The notes under the pieces are model-generated. The model was not told where the DNA came from. It saw only the letters and a program-made list of their open reading frames with translations, and made no database searches. A stretch of DNA of 7,713 bases from Parcubacteria group bacterium GW2011_GWB1_37_13. Lineage in GTDB: Bacteria; Patescibacteriota; Minisyncoccia; Phycocordibacterales; UBA9973. The stretch spans positions 1 through 7,713 of the forward strand of contig LBSW01000043.1 of assembly GCA_000990145.1 (NCBI GenBank), read 5' to 3'. Numbering within the stretch: position 1 is the stretch's first letter; the number at the start of each line of letters is the position of its first letter. Shown one piece after another: positions 1-5,496 of the stretch. Both the position numbers and the translations under genes were made by a program.

Positions 1-683
1 AATCTTGCGCTGATGATTCATCACATCGTCATATTCTAGAGTATTTTTTCTGGCATCAAAATGAAAACCCTCTATCTTTGCCTGCGCTCCTTCTAAAGTA
101 CGGCCGATAAAACGGTTTTCAATCGGTTGATCTTCCGGTATGCCAAAACGCCCCATCATTGTTTTTATTCTTTCCGATCCGAATACGCGCATTAAATCAT
201 CTTCCAATGAAACATAAAATTGGGTTTCGCCCGGATCCCCTTGCCTGCCGGAACGTCCTCGAAGCTGATTATCTATTCTTCGCGCTTCATGTCGTTCAGT
301 TCCCAAGACAAAAAGTCCCCCGACGCTTTTCACAAATTCGTATTCTTCTTTAATTATAGGATTGCCGCCGAGTTTGATATCAATTCCTCGCCCAGCCATA
401 TTTGTGGCGATAGTTACCGCGCCGCGCCTGCCCGCTTGAGCTATGATTTCGCCTTCTTTTTCATGATTTTTGGCGTTTAAAATCACGTGAGGCACCCCCT
501 CTTGCTTCAGGTAAGCGGACAGGAGCTCGTTTTTTTCTATTGAGATGGTGCCAATCAACACAGGTTCATTCTTGGCATTTAATTCTTTGACCCTTTTTGC
601 AATCGCTTTAAATTTTCCTTTTTCAGTTTGAAAAATTAAATCATTGTGATCTATGCGGACAACGGGACGATTGGTCGGAATTA
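1..683 (-). CDS. secA: SecA, continuation in the shifted frame (partial, runs off the left edge)
   Basis: Reading the minus strand from about 683 to 1 gives an unbroken SecA sequence in the frame that follows the duplication. It begins [16 protein letters not shown], passes through [16 protein letters not shown] and [15 protein letters not shown] (motor domain 2 helicase motifs), then [22 protein letters not shown] and [19 protein letters not shown]. It ends at the window edge in [20 protein letters not shown], just before the helical scaffold and C-terminal regions. These motifs are all well conserved, which argues that the gene was under selection until very recently, or that the frame break is an assembly error. 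There is no obvious independent start codon or promoter for this half. Confidence 0.95.
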
Positions 684-717
684 TAATAACATCCAGCCTG
701 TAATAACATCCAGCCTG
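684..717. repeat. 17-bp perfect tandem duplication inside secA
   Basis: The unit TAATAACATCCAGCCTG occurs at 684-700 and again, perfectly, at 701-717. Seventeen bases is not a multiple of three, so the second copy shifts the secA frame and brings in a stop at 681-683. The unit matches the codons for YRLDVI, which SecA needs only once. Confidence 0.97.
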
Positions 718-1958
718 TAAACTTTTAAAAGTTCTTCCGCCGAAGTTTGCGCCGTGCCGGTCATACCAGAAAGTTTTTTATAAAATCTGAAATAATTTTG
801 AAAAGTGATGGAGCCGCTGGATCTGGTCTCCTTTTCAATTTTCACGCCCTCTTTCGCTTCTATCGCCTGATGAATTCCTTCAGACCAACGCCTGCCCGGC
901 TGGAGACGCCCCGTAAAAGGATCAACTATTATTACTTCCCCCTCTTTCACCACGTAATCTTTGTCTTTTTCAAATATTGCCTGCGCTTTCACCGCTGTTT
1001 CCAAATGATGAACATATTTAATTCCTTTTTCAGTATAAATATTATCGACGCCAAGAAATTGTTCAGCTTTAGTGATACCGGCGTCCGTCAAAGTTATCGC
1101 TTTCAACTTTTCATCCACTTCATAATCAACACCTCTTTTTAGCTGTTTGGCAATTTGATAAAATTTGATATAAAAATCTTCTGAATCGCCCGCGACGTTT
1201 GAGATAATAAGGGGAGTGCGCGCTTCGTCTATCAAAATGGAATCTACCTCATCCACGATTGCATAATGGTGCGCGCGTTGAACTAAATTATCCACTGATA
1301 TCGCCAAATTATCTCGCAAATAATCAAAACCGTATTCGTGATTTGTGCCATAAGTAACATCCGCGGAATATGCCTCTTTGCGCGAACATGGTTTTAAAAA
1401 ATCATAAATTATTTTAAACTCTCCCACTTGGTCCCGCATTTCATCTTCTTCTTTATGCTTGCTATCGTAAAAATATGATACATTATTTGAATTTATAACT
1501 CCCACGCTTAAACCCAAAAAATTATAAACTTGGCCCATCAACACCGCGCCGATGCGGGAAAGATAATCATTCACCGTAACTATATGCACTCCTTCCCCAG
1601 AGAGCGCATTTAAGTAAGCCGGAAGAACAGCGACTAAAGTTTTTCCTTCACCGGTTTTCATTTCGGCAATCTTCGCCTTATGGAGAGCTATTCCTCCAAT
1701 TAATTGGACATCATAATGCCTTTCTTTTAAATTTCTTTTCGCGGCTTCCCGGACTAGAGCAAAAGCTTCGGGCAATATATCATCCAGAGTTTCTCCATTG
1801 GCCAATCTATCCTTAAATTCTCTCGTTTTTTTTGGAAAATCCTCATCTAACAACTTTGAAATATCCGCTTCAAGAGCGTTGATTTTTGCCACTATTTTCT
1901 CCGCATCTTTGATGAATTTAGAGCTTTCATCGCCGAATATTTTACTGAATACACTCAT
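684..1958 (-). CDS. secA: Preprotein translocase ATPase SecA, N-terminal part (reading frame broken at 684-717)
   Basis: SecA is the cytoplasmic ATPase that drives unfolded preproteins through the SecYEG membrane channel. The 425-residue frame holds the first motor domain: Walker A GEGKT at about residues 103-107, VTVNDYL at 128-134, [16 protein letters not shown] at 202-217, Walker B DEVD at 236-239, the preprotein-binding region, and [13 protein letters not shown] at about 397-409. After VYRLDVI the frame leaves the family sequence and stops at 681-683, because a 17-bp unit is duplicated. Removing one copy restores [16 protein letters not shown], the expected SecA continuation. The insert around residues 158-185 ([13 protein letters not shown]) fits Parcubacteria-type SecA. 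The ATG at 1958 follows a TAATAT box by 6 nt with no Shine-Dalgarno sequence, so the mRNA is probably leaderless. The gene sits directly behind a strong hairpin terminator. The family call is very sure; whether the break is biological is not. Confidence 0.96.
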
Positions 1959-1964
1959 TGGGAT

Positions 1965-1970
1965 ATATTA
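1965..1970 (-). promoter_or_regulatory. -10 box of secA, leaderless geometry
   Basis: The minus strand has TAATAT, then six bases (ATCCCA), then the ATG at 1958. A start of transcription 7 nt after the box would fall on the A of ATG. The -35 region would lie in the terminator stem just upstream, and no good -35 is seen. Confidence 0.5.
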
Positions 1971-1974
1971 GCAT

Positions 1975-2056
1975 AAAAAAGGCAGAATTGAAGTTTTTCG
2001 CCTGGAGCAACTGGACCCTTTTTTGCTCCCAGAAAAATTTCAGTTCTGCCTTTTTT
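1975..2056. terminator. Very long bidirectional hairpin terminator between the 29-aa gene and secA
   Basis: The arms at 1975-1998 and 2033-2056 are 24 nt each and differ from perfect complementarity at two places. Inside them, CTGGAGCAA (2002-2010) pairs with TTGCTCCCAG (2023-2032) with one bulge, leaving a 12-nt loop. This makes about 33 bp in all. A T run follows on both strands (2051-2057 on plus, 1980-1975 on minus). It ends transcription of the 29-aa gene whose stop is at 2069. As plus-strand RNA the two odd pairs are G-U wobbles; as minus-strand RNA they become A-C mismatches. Confidence 0.85.
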
Positions 2057-2068
2057 TGATCGAGAAAT

Positions 2069-2158
2069 TTATCTTCGTCTTTTCGTAGCTTTTCTCTTTC
2101 CTCTTTTGGCTGTCCTTCTCTTTCCTCTCCTAGCCGCCTTTTTTCTTTTTTTTACCAT
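2069..2158 (-). CDS. 29-residue Lys/Arg-rich basic peptide
   Basis: ATG at 2158, TAA at 2069-2071. The product begins MVKKRKKAARRGKRRTAKR and ends KATKRRR. More than half of its residues are Lys or Arg; there are no acidic, aromatic or Cys residues. Such a peptide must bind nucleic acid or the ribosome if it is expressed. It is similar in size and charge to tiny ribosomal proteins such as bTHX and to histone-tail-like chromatin peptides, but I cannot assign it to either. It has its own tidy unit: a 7-bp hairpin just before the start codon, and a strong terminator 13 nt after the stop. No Shine-Dalgarno sequence is seen; GGCGG upstream is part of the hairpin. It could be a chance A/G-rich frame, but the framing by signals argues for a real gene. 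Confidence 0.62.
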   Translation of the reverse strand: MVKKRKKAARRGKRRTAKRGKRKATKRRR

Positions 2159-2163
2159 AGCTT

Positions 2164-2180
2164 ATCCGCCTTGGGCGGAT
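2164..2180. repeat. Small hairpin ATCCGCC-ttg-GGCGGAT upstream of the basic peptide
   Basis: A perfect 7-bp stem with a 3-nt loop ends 5 nt before the ATG at 2158 on the minus strand. It could be the 5' leader structure of the small gene, or a short dispersed palindrome. It carries the only G-rich stretch near that start codon and would hide it in the stem. Confidence 0.6.
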
Positions 2181-2201
2181 TATTTAGAAATTAATTTTTT
2201 A

Positions 2202-2207
2202 ATTGTA
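2202..2207 (-). promoter_or_regulatory. Possible -10 box of the 29-aa gene
   Basis: TACAAT on the minus strand, about 43 nt upstream of the ATG at 2158, would give a ~37-nt leader containing the 2164-2180 hairpin. The -35 side has only a weak match. Confidence 0.3.
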
Positions 2208-2300
2208 GTTTGCAATAAAAAACGACCTGAAATTTTTATTGTGCTAACACTTTAATTATCCCGCATATTAAAATACAACACAATGCTTTTTGAACAAAAC

Positions 2301-2309
2301 TGTGGATAA
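2301..2309 (-). promoter_or_regulatory. Single perfect DnaA box
   Basis: TGTGGATAA on the plus strand is the exact complement of the DnaA box TTATCCACA. It lies about 40 nt from a very AT-rich stretch (2361-2440), the combination found at replication origins. Only this one perfect box is visible and no dnaA, dnaN or rpmH is in the window, so this may be a chance or regulatory site. Confidence 0.35.
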
Positions 2310-2350
2310 GTGCCAATTTTCTTTTTGCGAAATAAACTAGAAAATTAAGC

Positions 2351-2458
2351 ATCCCGTACTAAATTTTTGATTAAATTAAAATAAAATAAAAAAATAATTT
2401 AAAAAAACAAAAACCTTAGTTTATCATATATGATATATTAAAATTTTAGTACCGGGAT
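2351..2458. repeat. AT-rich element with ~18-nt imperfect terminal inverted repeats
   Basis: The left arm (2351-2368) starts ATCCCGTACTAAATTTT; the right arm (2440-2458) is AAAATTTTAGTACCGGGAT, its complement apart from two single-base indels. The ~70 bases between are almost purely A/T. The arm word CCCGTAC also occurs in the hairpin repeats at 2491-2499 and, decayed, at 4893-4899, so they may be one family. It could be a MITE-like remnant or a long attenuator hairpin. Confidence 0.55.
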
Positions 2459-2471
2459 AAAAACCAAAATC

Positions 2472-3308
2472 TCATATCAGAGCGAAGCTCGGTACGGGAC
2501 AGGAATTATTTTCATTTGAAGCGGGTGACGGCGAAACTCCAACATATGTGCCTATGTGAGTGCGATCACCCGCTACAGATAAAAACAATTTAACAAACAA
2601 ATTGTATAAAGAAGTGGCTACTGCTTGATCAAAATCTTGCACTGTTCCAAGATTTTCAATAATAAGACGATAAGTTTCAGGAATTTGTTTTTTTTCTGAT
2701 GCTAAAATTATTTTAGCCATGTCAATACTTGAATTAACTATGTTTTCCACCCATCTTTCCATATTTCTTTTGATTGAATTGTCAGATGTATAGCTAATCT
2801 GATTAACTTTTTTAAACTTGTCAAAATCTTCTATTTCTTTCTCAAGAAAAACCGCTATTCTAGAAAGTCTATCTTTATCAATTTCGTTCAATGAATTTGA
2901 TCTTTCTTTTATTTTTATAAAATCAGAAACAAAATATCTAAAATCTTCAGCTGATAAGCTTGTAGAAAGATACAACCTTGACAGTAAATCCTCATTTCTG
3001 GCAAATATCTTTTGCCCATTTTGCAAGACAGAATATACAAGTGTTGATGGAACCCTATTTAAAACAACCATATCCGTTTTCTTGCCAGTAATTTTTTCCA
3101 AATCAAGCCATATTGAATCTTCATTTTCATATTCCGCATTAGATTCATACTCCAATTCGTTCGTCTTTGGAACAAAATATATCCCAATATCAATGTCAGA
3201 CTCAGAATGAATATTGCCAGAAACGATAGAACCAAAAAGGTAAGCAAAAGAGACGTCTTGACGACTCTGAAAATAGTTGTTAAGTTTTTTGAGCAATTCT
3301 TGATTCAT
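2472..3308 (-). CDS. MNT nucleotidyltransferase fused to a truncated HEPN (HepT-like) domain
   Basis: The N-terminal ~110 residues are a minimal (MNT) nucleotidyltransferase: GSIVSGNIHSESDIDIGIYF at 26-45 gives the GS motif and the Asp pair D38/D40, and KTDMVVLN at 77-84 likely gives the third Asp. Residues ~145-240 are helical and resemble HepT/DUF86, for example RNMERWVENIVNSSIDMAKI and QIPETYRLIIENLG. In MntA-HepT systems the MNT enzyme adds AMP to the HEPN RNase and silences it. Here the HEPN part stops after LYNLFVKL, where family members continue with the catalytic RxxxxH. From residue ~239 the protein is encoded by hairpin repeat copy A. The product therefore probably lacks RNase activity. 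The ATG at 3308 has an extended -10 ten bases upstream and no Shine-Dalgarno sequence. Confidence 0.82.
   Translation of the reverse strand: MNQELLKKLNNYFQSRQDVSFAYLFGSIVSGNIHSESDIDIGIYFVPKTNELEYESNAEYENEDSIWLDLEKITGKKTDMVVLNRVPSTLVYSVLQNGQKIFARNEDLLSRLYLSTSLSAEDFRYFVSDFIKIKERSNSLNEIDKDRLSRIAVFLEKEIEDFDKFKKVNQISYTSDNSIKRNMERWVENIVNSSIDMAKIILASEKKQIPETYRLIIENLGTVQDFDQAVATSLYNLFVKLFLSVAGDRTHIGTYVGVSPSPASNENNSCPVPSFALI
2479..2593 (-). repeat. Hairpin repeat, copy A
   Basis: This is a direct repeat of 4902-5017: 2509-2577 is identical over 69 nt, followed by 15 more matches after one substitution, and the left end is similar but diverged. On the minus strand it folds into a long hairpin, with AGCGGGTGA pairing with TCACCCGCT, then inner pairs ACTC/GAGT and ACATA/TATGT. 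After a short linker comes a second hairpin, GAGC-ttc-GCTC. It overlaps the last 40 codons of the MNT-HEPN gene, which it appears to have invaded. Confidence 0.85.
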
Positions 3309-3318
3309 AAGTGAGTAT

Positions 3319-3327
3319 ATTATAACA
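3319..3327 (-). promoter_or_regulatory. Extended -10 promoter of the MNT-HEPN gene
   Basis: TGTTATAAT on the minus strand is a full TGnTATAAT extended -10, ending 10 nt before the ATG at 3308. The predicted mRNA leader is only about 3-4 nt. Confidence 0.65.
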
Positions 3328-3353
3328 TCATTGATTACAAACCACCACTTGTT

Positions 3354-3800
3354 TTAGTCTTCTCGATGGATTCTTTCAACCGTTCCGTTTCGTCGTTCTA
3401 AATTATCTCCAGCCAAATGCCTCCTCAGGTTGAAACTATTGGCATGACTAAAATGCCCTAAATAAGACTTGAATCATTGGAATATACGAAACTGGTAGAA
3501 ATCCTTCTGCATCAATATTTTTATATAGTTTGTTTTTAAATCTCCGAAGTACTTTTTGACGCACTAATATATGCGAAGATCTCACAAAGTATCCTAGAAA
3601 ATCAACTCCTTTTTGCATTTCTTGCAAAATGATTTTTCTTGAATGAAGTCGTAATCCAAGTTTTGTTTGTAAAAATTTATCTATAACTGGTATAAGAGAT
3701 CTAAGTTTTAACTGAGAAGTATCGACAATTACAAAATCATCAACATATCGCACAAAATATGCGCAACCTAATTGTTCTACGATAAAATTATATATTGGAA
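3354..3800 (-). pseudogene. Reverse transcriptase of a diversity-generating retroelement, N-terminally deleted and frameshifted
   Basis: The catalytic YFVRYVDDFVIV (YVDD at about 3736-3747), GVDFLGYFVRSSHILV, and the C-terminal YLGHFSHANSFNLRRHL are typical of DGR reverse transcriptases, which copy a template repeat with errors at adenines. Two defects show. First, homology starts only at about 3800, so the N-terminal ~200 residues with the first RT motifs are missing and the template-like sequence is joined almost directly to the core. Second, the frame breaks near 3462-3475: one frame stops at 3448-3450, while KSYLGHFSHANSF reads on in another frame to the TAA at 3354-3356. It must be inactive as it stands. 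A group II intron RT is less likely, given the FLGY and YLGHF pattern and the neighbouring Asn-codon-rich repeat. Confidence 0.8.
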
Positions 3801-3865
3801 GGTGAGAATAATATGCCACAGAATTTTTTAAAAAAGGAAACCAAATAATTAAAAAGAAAGATGAC

Positions 3866-3990
3866 TTAGGGCGGAAGACGGCGCGGAACCTGTTGCCATT
3901 GTTGACATTATTGTTATTGACGTTGGAACAGGCGTTATTGCCGGCTATGCGCGCATTGTTCTGATTGATCTGCTCGGAAAGCCACTCCAC
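3866..3990 (-). repeat. Candidate DGR template repeat (Asn-codon-rich)
   Basis: Read on the minus strand this gives NNARIAGNNACSNVNNNNV followed by NNGNRFRAVFRP, with a dozen Asn codons (AAC/AAT), the adenine-dense pattern of DGR template repeats, whose adenines are mutated on copying. Its end (GGTTCCGCGCC, GTCTTCCGCCC) is G+C-rich, like the IMH-type end of template and variable repeats. It lies just upstream of the RT, as expected. No matching variable repeat is in the window, so the target gene is elsewhere or lost. Confidence 0.65.
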
Positions 3991-4171
3991 ATATTGCTTC
4001 CATTTTAATCAACATCCTGAAGCGGACCCGCCCGAAAGCGAGGACGCTTCTTTCTCTTATATTCCCCGCAAAAAATAATTATCTCGCGAGGCGATGGAAG
4101 CTGTCATCTCAAACGCTTTCTCTCCGTCGCCTTGGCAGACGAAGACTCTAGCCGTTTAATTTTAACACAAT
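3991..4171. other. G+C-richer spacer between the template repeat and the MNT gene
   Basis: With 3868-3990 this forms a ~300-nt island clearly richer in G+C than its AT-rich neighbours, suggesting a separate origin. On the minus strand a stretch ending FEMTASIASRDNYFLRGI (stop near 4070) could be the tail of a lost DGR-associated gene, but it matches no family I know. There is no complete gene. Confidence 0.4.
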
Positions 4172-4467
4172 TTAAACCACCTTAATTCCAGTTCTTAGGA
4201 TTTCTTCCACAAAAGGAGTGGAAATTGTCTTCAAATCTCTTTCGGAAAAGATATGCGGTTCTATTCTTATATCCACTTCTCTTATTATGCGCCCCAATTC
4301 AATGATAAAATCATCTGTCTCCTTTCTCTTGGAAAAGATGGCAACATCAATATCGCTCCATTTTCTAGCTTCGCCTTTGGCGAAAGAGCCAAATAAATAC
4401 AATCCAGAGAAAGGGATTTTATATCGGCGTATTTTTCTACGATTTTTTTTGCTTCATCAGTTGACAT
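4172..4467 (-). pseudogene. MNT nucleotidyltransferase (MntA-like) with a one-base frameshift
   Basis: The start is MSTDEAKKIVEKYADI (ATG at 4467). The rest, in another frame, is IPFSGLYLFGSFAKGEARKW then SDIDVAIF, ending EEILRTGIKVV. It carries the minimal nucleotidyltransferase motif GSFAKGEARKWSDIDVAIF and a likely third Asp in REVDIRIE. The two frames join if one A is added to the run in GATATAAAATCCC at about 4417-4420. The repaired protein would be ~98 residues, normal for this family. Such enzymes serve as antitoxins that AMPylate a partner HEPN toxin. The first codons overlap the 58-aa gene by 31 nt. A sequencing error in the A run is possible; otherwise the gene is dead or makes only the 76-aa downstream product from the ATG at 4402. 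Confidence 0.8.
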
Positions 4468-4613
4468 AGTTTTTTATATATTTGAGTTATTCTTTGGGAA
4501 TTCTTTTCAGCGTATTCCTTGGTGCAAGTCTTATAAAAATCTTTAAGATTGTCGAATTTACGAATTTTATCCCAAACCTTCTTTGTATTTTCTGTAAGAG
4601 TTTTTAGATACAT
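4437..4613 (-). CDS. 58-residue hypothetical protein in the MNT operon
   Basis: ATG at 4613 begins three bases after the stop of the DUF6922-like gene; TAG is at 4437-4439. The product starts MYLKTLTENTKKVWDKIRK, contains NLKDFYKTCTKEYAEKNSQR, and is Lys-rich and likely all helical. Its end overlaps the MNT start by 31 nt, the tight coupling seen in toxin-antitoxin operons. I do not recognise the family. It may be the partner or a small adaptor of the MNT enzyme, or the true reading may end earlier. There is no HEPN RxxxxH motif. Confidence 0.55.
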   Translation of the reverse strand: MYLKTLTENTKKVWDKIRKFDNLKDFYKTCTKEYAEKNSQRITQIYKKLCQLMKQKKS

Positions 4614-4616
4614 AAA

Positions 4617-4856
4617 TTAAGAGAAGTAAAGTTCGGCTAATTTTCTGGTTTTTTCTTTTATTTCTGTTTTTGGCAACGAAGAAAAGATTAAAAAAACTTC
4701 TTTTTGCCCATAAAAAGATTTTATCCATTTCCAATGCAAAGTGGAACCATAGTTTAAACTCTGAGAAATTATGGTTTTCTTCATCTTTCTCGGGTTACAA
4801 CTTGTAAAATCGTATGACCAGAGTATGGGTTTAAAAAATACGGGCAGTGTATTCAT
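4617..4856 (-). CDS. DUF6922-like small protein, probably an antitoxin-type partner
   Basis: The 79 residues contain LPVFFKPILWSYDFTSCNPR, then IISQSLNYGSTLHWKWIKSF and YGQKEVFLIF, ending KTRKLAELYFS. The pattern LPxFLKPxLWSYDF, INYG, WKW, FYG is one I associate from memory with DUF6922, small proteins often found beside nucleotidyltransferase (AbiEii/MNT-type) genes. Their biochemical role is unknown to me; a regulatory or antitoxin role is inference from context. The length is normal for the family and the gene looks intact. It is the first gene of a three-gene unit with the 58-aa and MNT genes, driven by an extended -10 ten bases before the ATG. Confidence 0.68.
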   Translation of the reverse strand: MNTLPVFFKPILWSYDFTSCNPRKMKKTIISQSLNYGSTLHWKWIKSFYGQKEVFLIFSSLPKTEIKEKTRKLAELYFS

Positions 4857-4866
4857 ACCTAATCTG

Positions 4867-4875
4867 ATTATACCA
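4867..4875 (-). promoter_or_regulatory. Extended -10 promoter of the DUF6922-like/MNT unit
   Basis: TGGTATAAT on the minus strand matches TGnTATAAT exactly and ends 10 nt before the ATG at 4856, the same geometry as the MNT-HEPN promoter at 3319-3327. The expected leader is about 3-4 nt. No clear -35 is seen. Confidence 0.68.
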
Positions 4876-4901
4876 CGTTTTTAAAGAACAAACCCCGTAT
4901 T

Positions 4902-5017
4902 AGAGCAAAGCTCAATGCAGGGCTCGAAATTCTTTTCATTTGAAGCGGGTGACGGCGAAACTCCAACATATGTGCCTATGTGAGTGCGATCACCCGCTAC
5001 AAATAAAAACAATTTAA
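4902..5017 (-). repeat. Hairpin repeat, copy B
   Basis: Direct repeat of copy A at 2479-2593; 4933-5001 is identical to 2509-2577. It begins about 10 nt after the stop of the two-helix membrane protein gene on the minus strand. It shows the same long hairpin (AGCGGGTGA with TCACCCGCT, 55 nt across) and a second hairpin, GAGC-ttt-GCTC. On the minus strand this ends in TAATACGGGG and a T-rich stretch, so it could terminate transcription. The left arm of that second hairpin has decayed here; in copy A the right arm has. Confidence 0.85.
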
Positions 5018-5026
5018 TTATTTTTA

Positions 5027-5227
5027 TTAGATATTCCTATTCTTAATTTTTCCGTAAAGCCAACCAATCAGTAAACAAACTAAGATGACTGGTGAAAAAT
5101 ATGCAACTATAGCAGCAGTTACAATTCCAGCCATTTCTCCTTTATCAGTCACAAATACCACTAAAACAACTAGTGCGTATATAATAATTCCAGTTATCAA
5201 CCCTCTCAACCAATATTTTTTTTGCAT
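5027..5227 (-). CDS. 66-residue membrane protein with two transmembrane helices
   Basis: MQKKYWLRGLITGIIIYALV starts the first helix (about residues 8-27); the second runs about 33-58 (GIVTAAIVAYFSPVILVCLL), followed by a basic tail, KIKNRNI. The short loop between them (TDKGEM) probably faces outward, with both charged ends inside. No family is recognised. It lies 29 nt after the coiled-coil gene on the same strand and is probably the last gene of that unit. A weak TAAATT box also lies six bases before its ATG, so it may have its own leaderless transcript. The hairpin repeat follows its stop. Confidence 0.65.
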   Translation of the reverse strand: MQKKYWLRGLITGIIIYALVVLVVFVTDKGEMAGIVTAAIVAYFSPVILVCLLIGWLYGKIKNRNI

Positions 5228-5256
5228 AATTCTAATTTATTAGTTATCAAATTTTT

Positions 5257-5493
5257 TCATATCTTTGCTTCTATTTTTTGGACTCTATTTTCAAGTTCTT
5301 TGAATGTAACTTTAGAAACTTTAGTTTCTGCAAAATCATCTATTCTTTTTTCTAGTCTTTCAACATCTGTTTTGGTTGCCATATCTTTAATATCATCCTT
5401 GGTTGCCATTTTTTTCTCAATATTGGAAAAACTTCTATTTATTGACTTAAGAAGTTCTATATTTGTTATTGTTTTGTCTTTTCTCTTAATCAT
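5257..5493 (-). CDS. 78-residue coiled-coil protein
   Basis: The product is MIKRKDKTITNIELLKSINR, then NIEKKMATKDDIKDMATKTD, then VERLEKRIDDF and KVTFKELENRVQKIEAKI. Heptad-like spacing of Leu, Ile and Val from about residue 20 to the end predicts a long coiled coil, probably an oligomer. The MATKDDI/MATKTDV internal repeat is common in small coiled-coil proteins of CPR bacteria and phages; the function is not known to me. The ATG lies three bases after the stop of the zinc-ribbon gene, so the two are surely co-transcribed. Upstream is A/G-rich but without GGAGG. Confidence 0.72.
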   Translation of the reverse strand: MIKRKDKTITNIELLKSINRSFSNIEKKMATKDDIKDMATKTDVERLEKRIDDFAETKVSKVTFKELENRVQKIEAKI

Positions 5494-5496
5494 TTT

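Larger units (their letters stand above)
2181..2478. other. AT-rich intergenic stretch without a gene
   Basis: No reading frame here looks coding. The stretch is very AT-rich and holds one perfect DnaA box (2301-2309), an inverted repeat at 2351-2458 with a long A/T core, and a 14-bp palindrome TATCATATATGATA at 2422-2435. Its left part may hold the promoter of the small basic gene. Confidence 0.6.

Noticed and set aside
681..720. Programmed ribosomal frameshifting in secA
   Set aside because: No slippery heptamer or needed structure is seen; a perfect 17-bp duplication explains the break fully.
2490..2500. CCCGTAC words as ends of one large transposon
   Set aside because: The copies are in mixed orientations and decayed, and no transposase lies between any pair; only the 2351-2458 inverted repeat is a coherent unit.
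2818..3210. Plus-strand frame of 130 aa, and others at 747-1142, 5222-5584 and 7121-7435
   Set aside because: They are antisense to clear minus-strand genes or lie over the ddl promoter and terminator; none has a family motif.
3448..3800. Reverse transcriptase as a group II intron or retron RT
   Set aside because: The FLGY and YLGHFSHANSF C-terminal pattern and the adjacent Asn-codon-rich template repeat fit DGRs; no intron domain V-like structure or maturase region is seen.
4947..5000. Hairpin repeat as a tRNA or tRNA pseudogene
   Set aside because: The closing stem looks acceptor-like, but there is no anticodon arm and no proper T arm (no GTTCRA loop on a 5-bp stem), and the inner pairs make one continuous hairpin.
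4902..5017. Hairpin repeat as an integron attC site
   Set aside because: The size and imperfect hairpin fit, and it follows a small gene, but no RYYYAAC / GTTRRRY core pair is found at the stem ends and no integrase is in the window.
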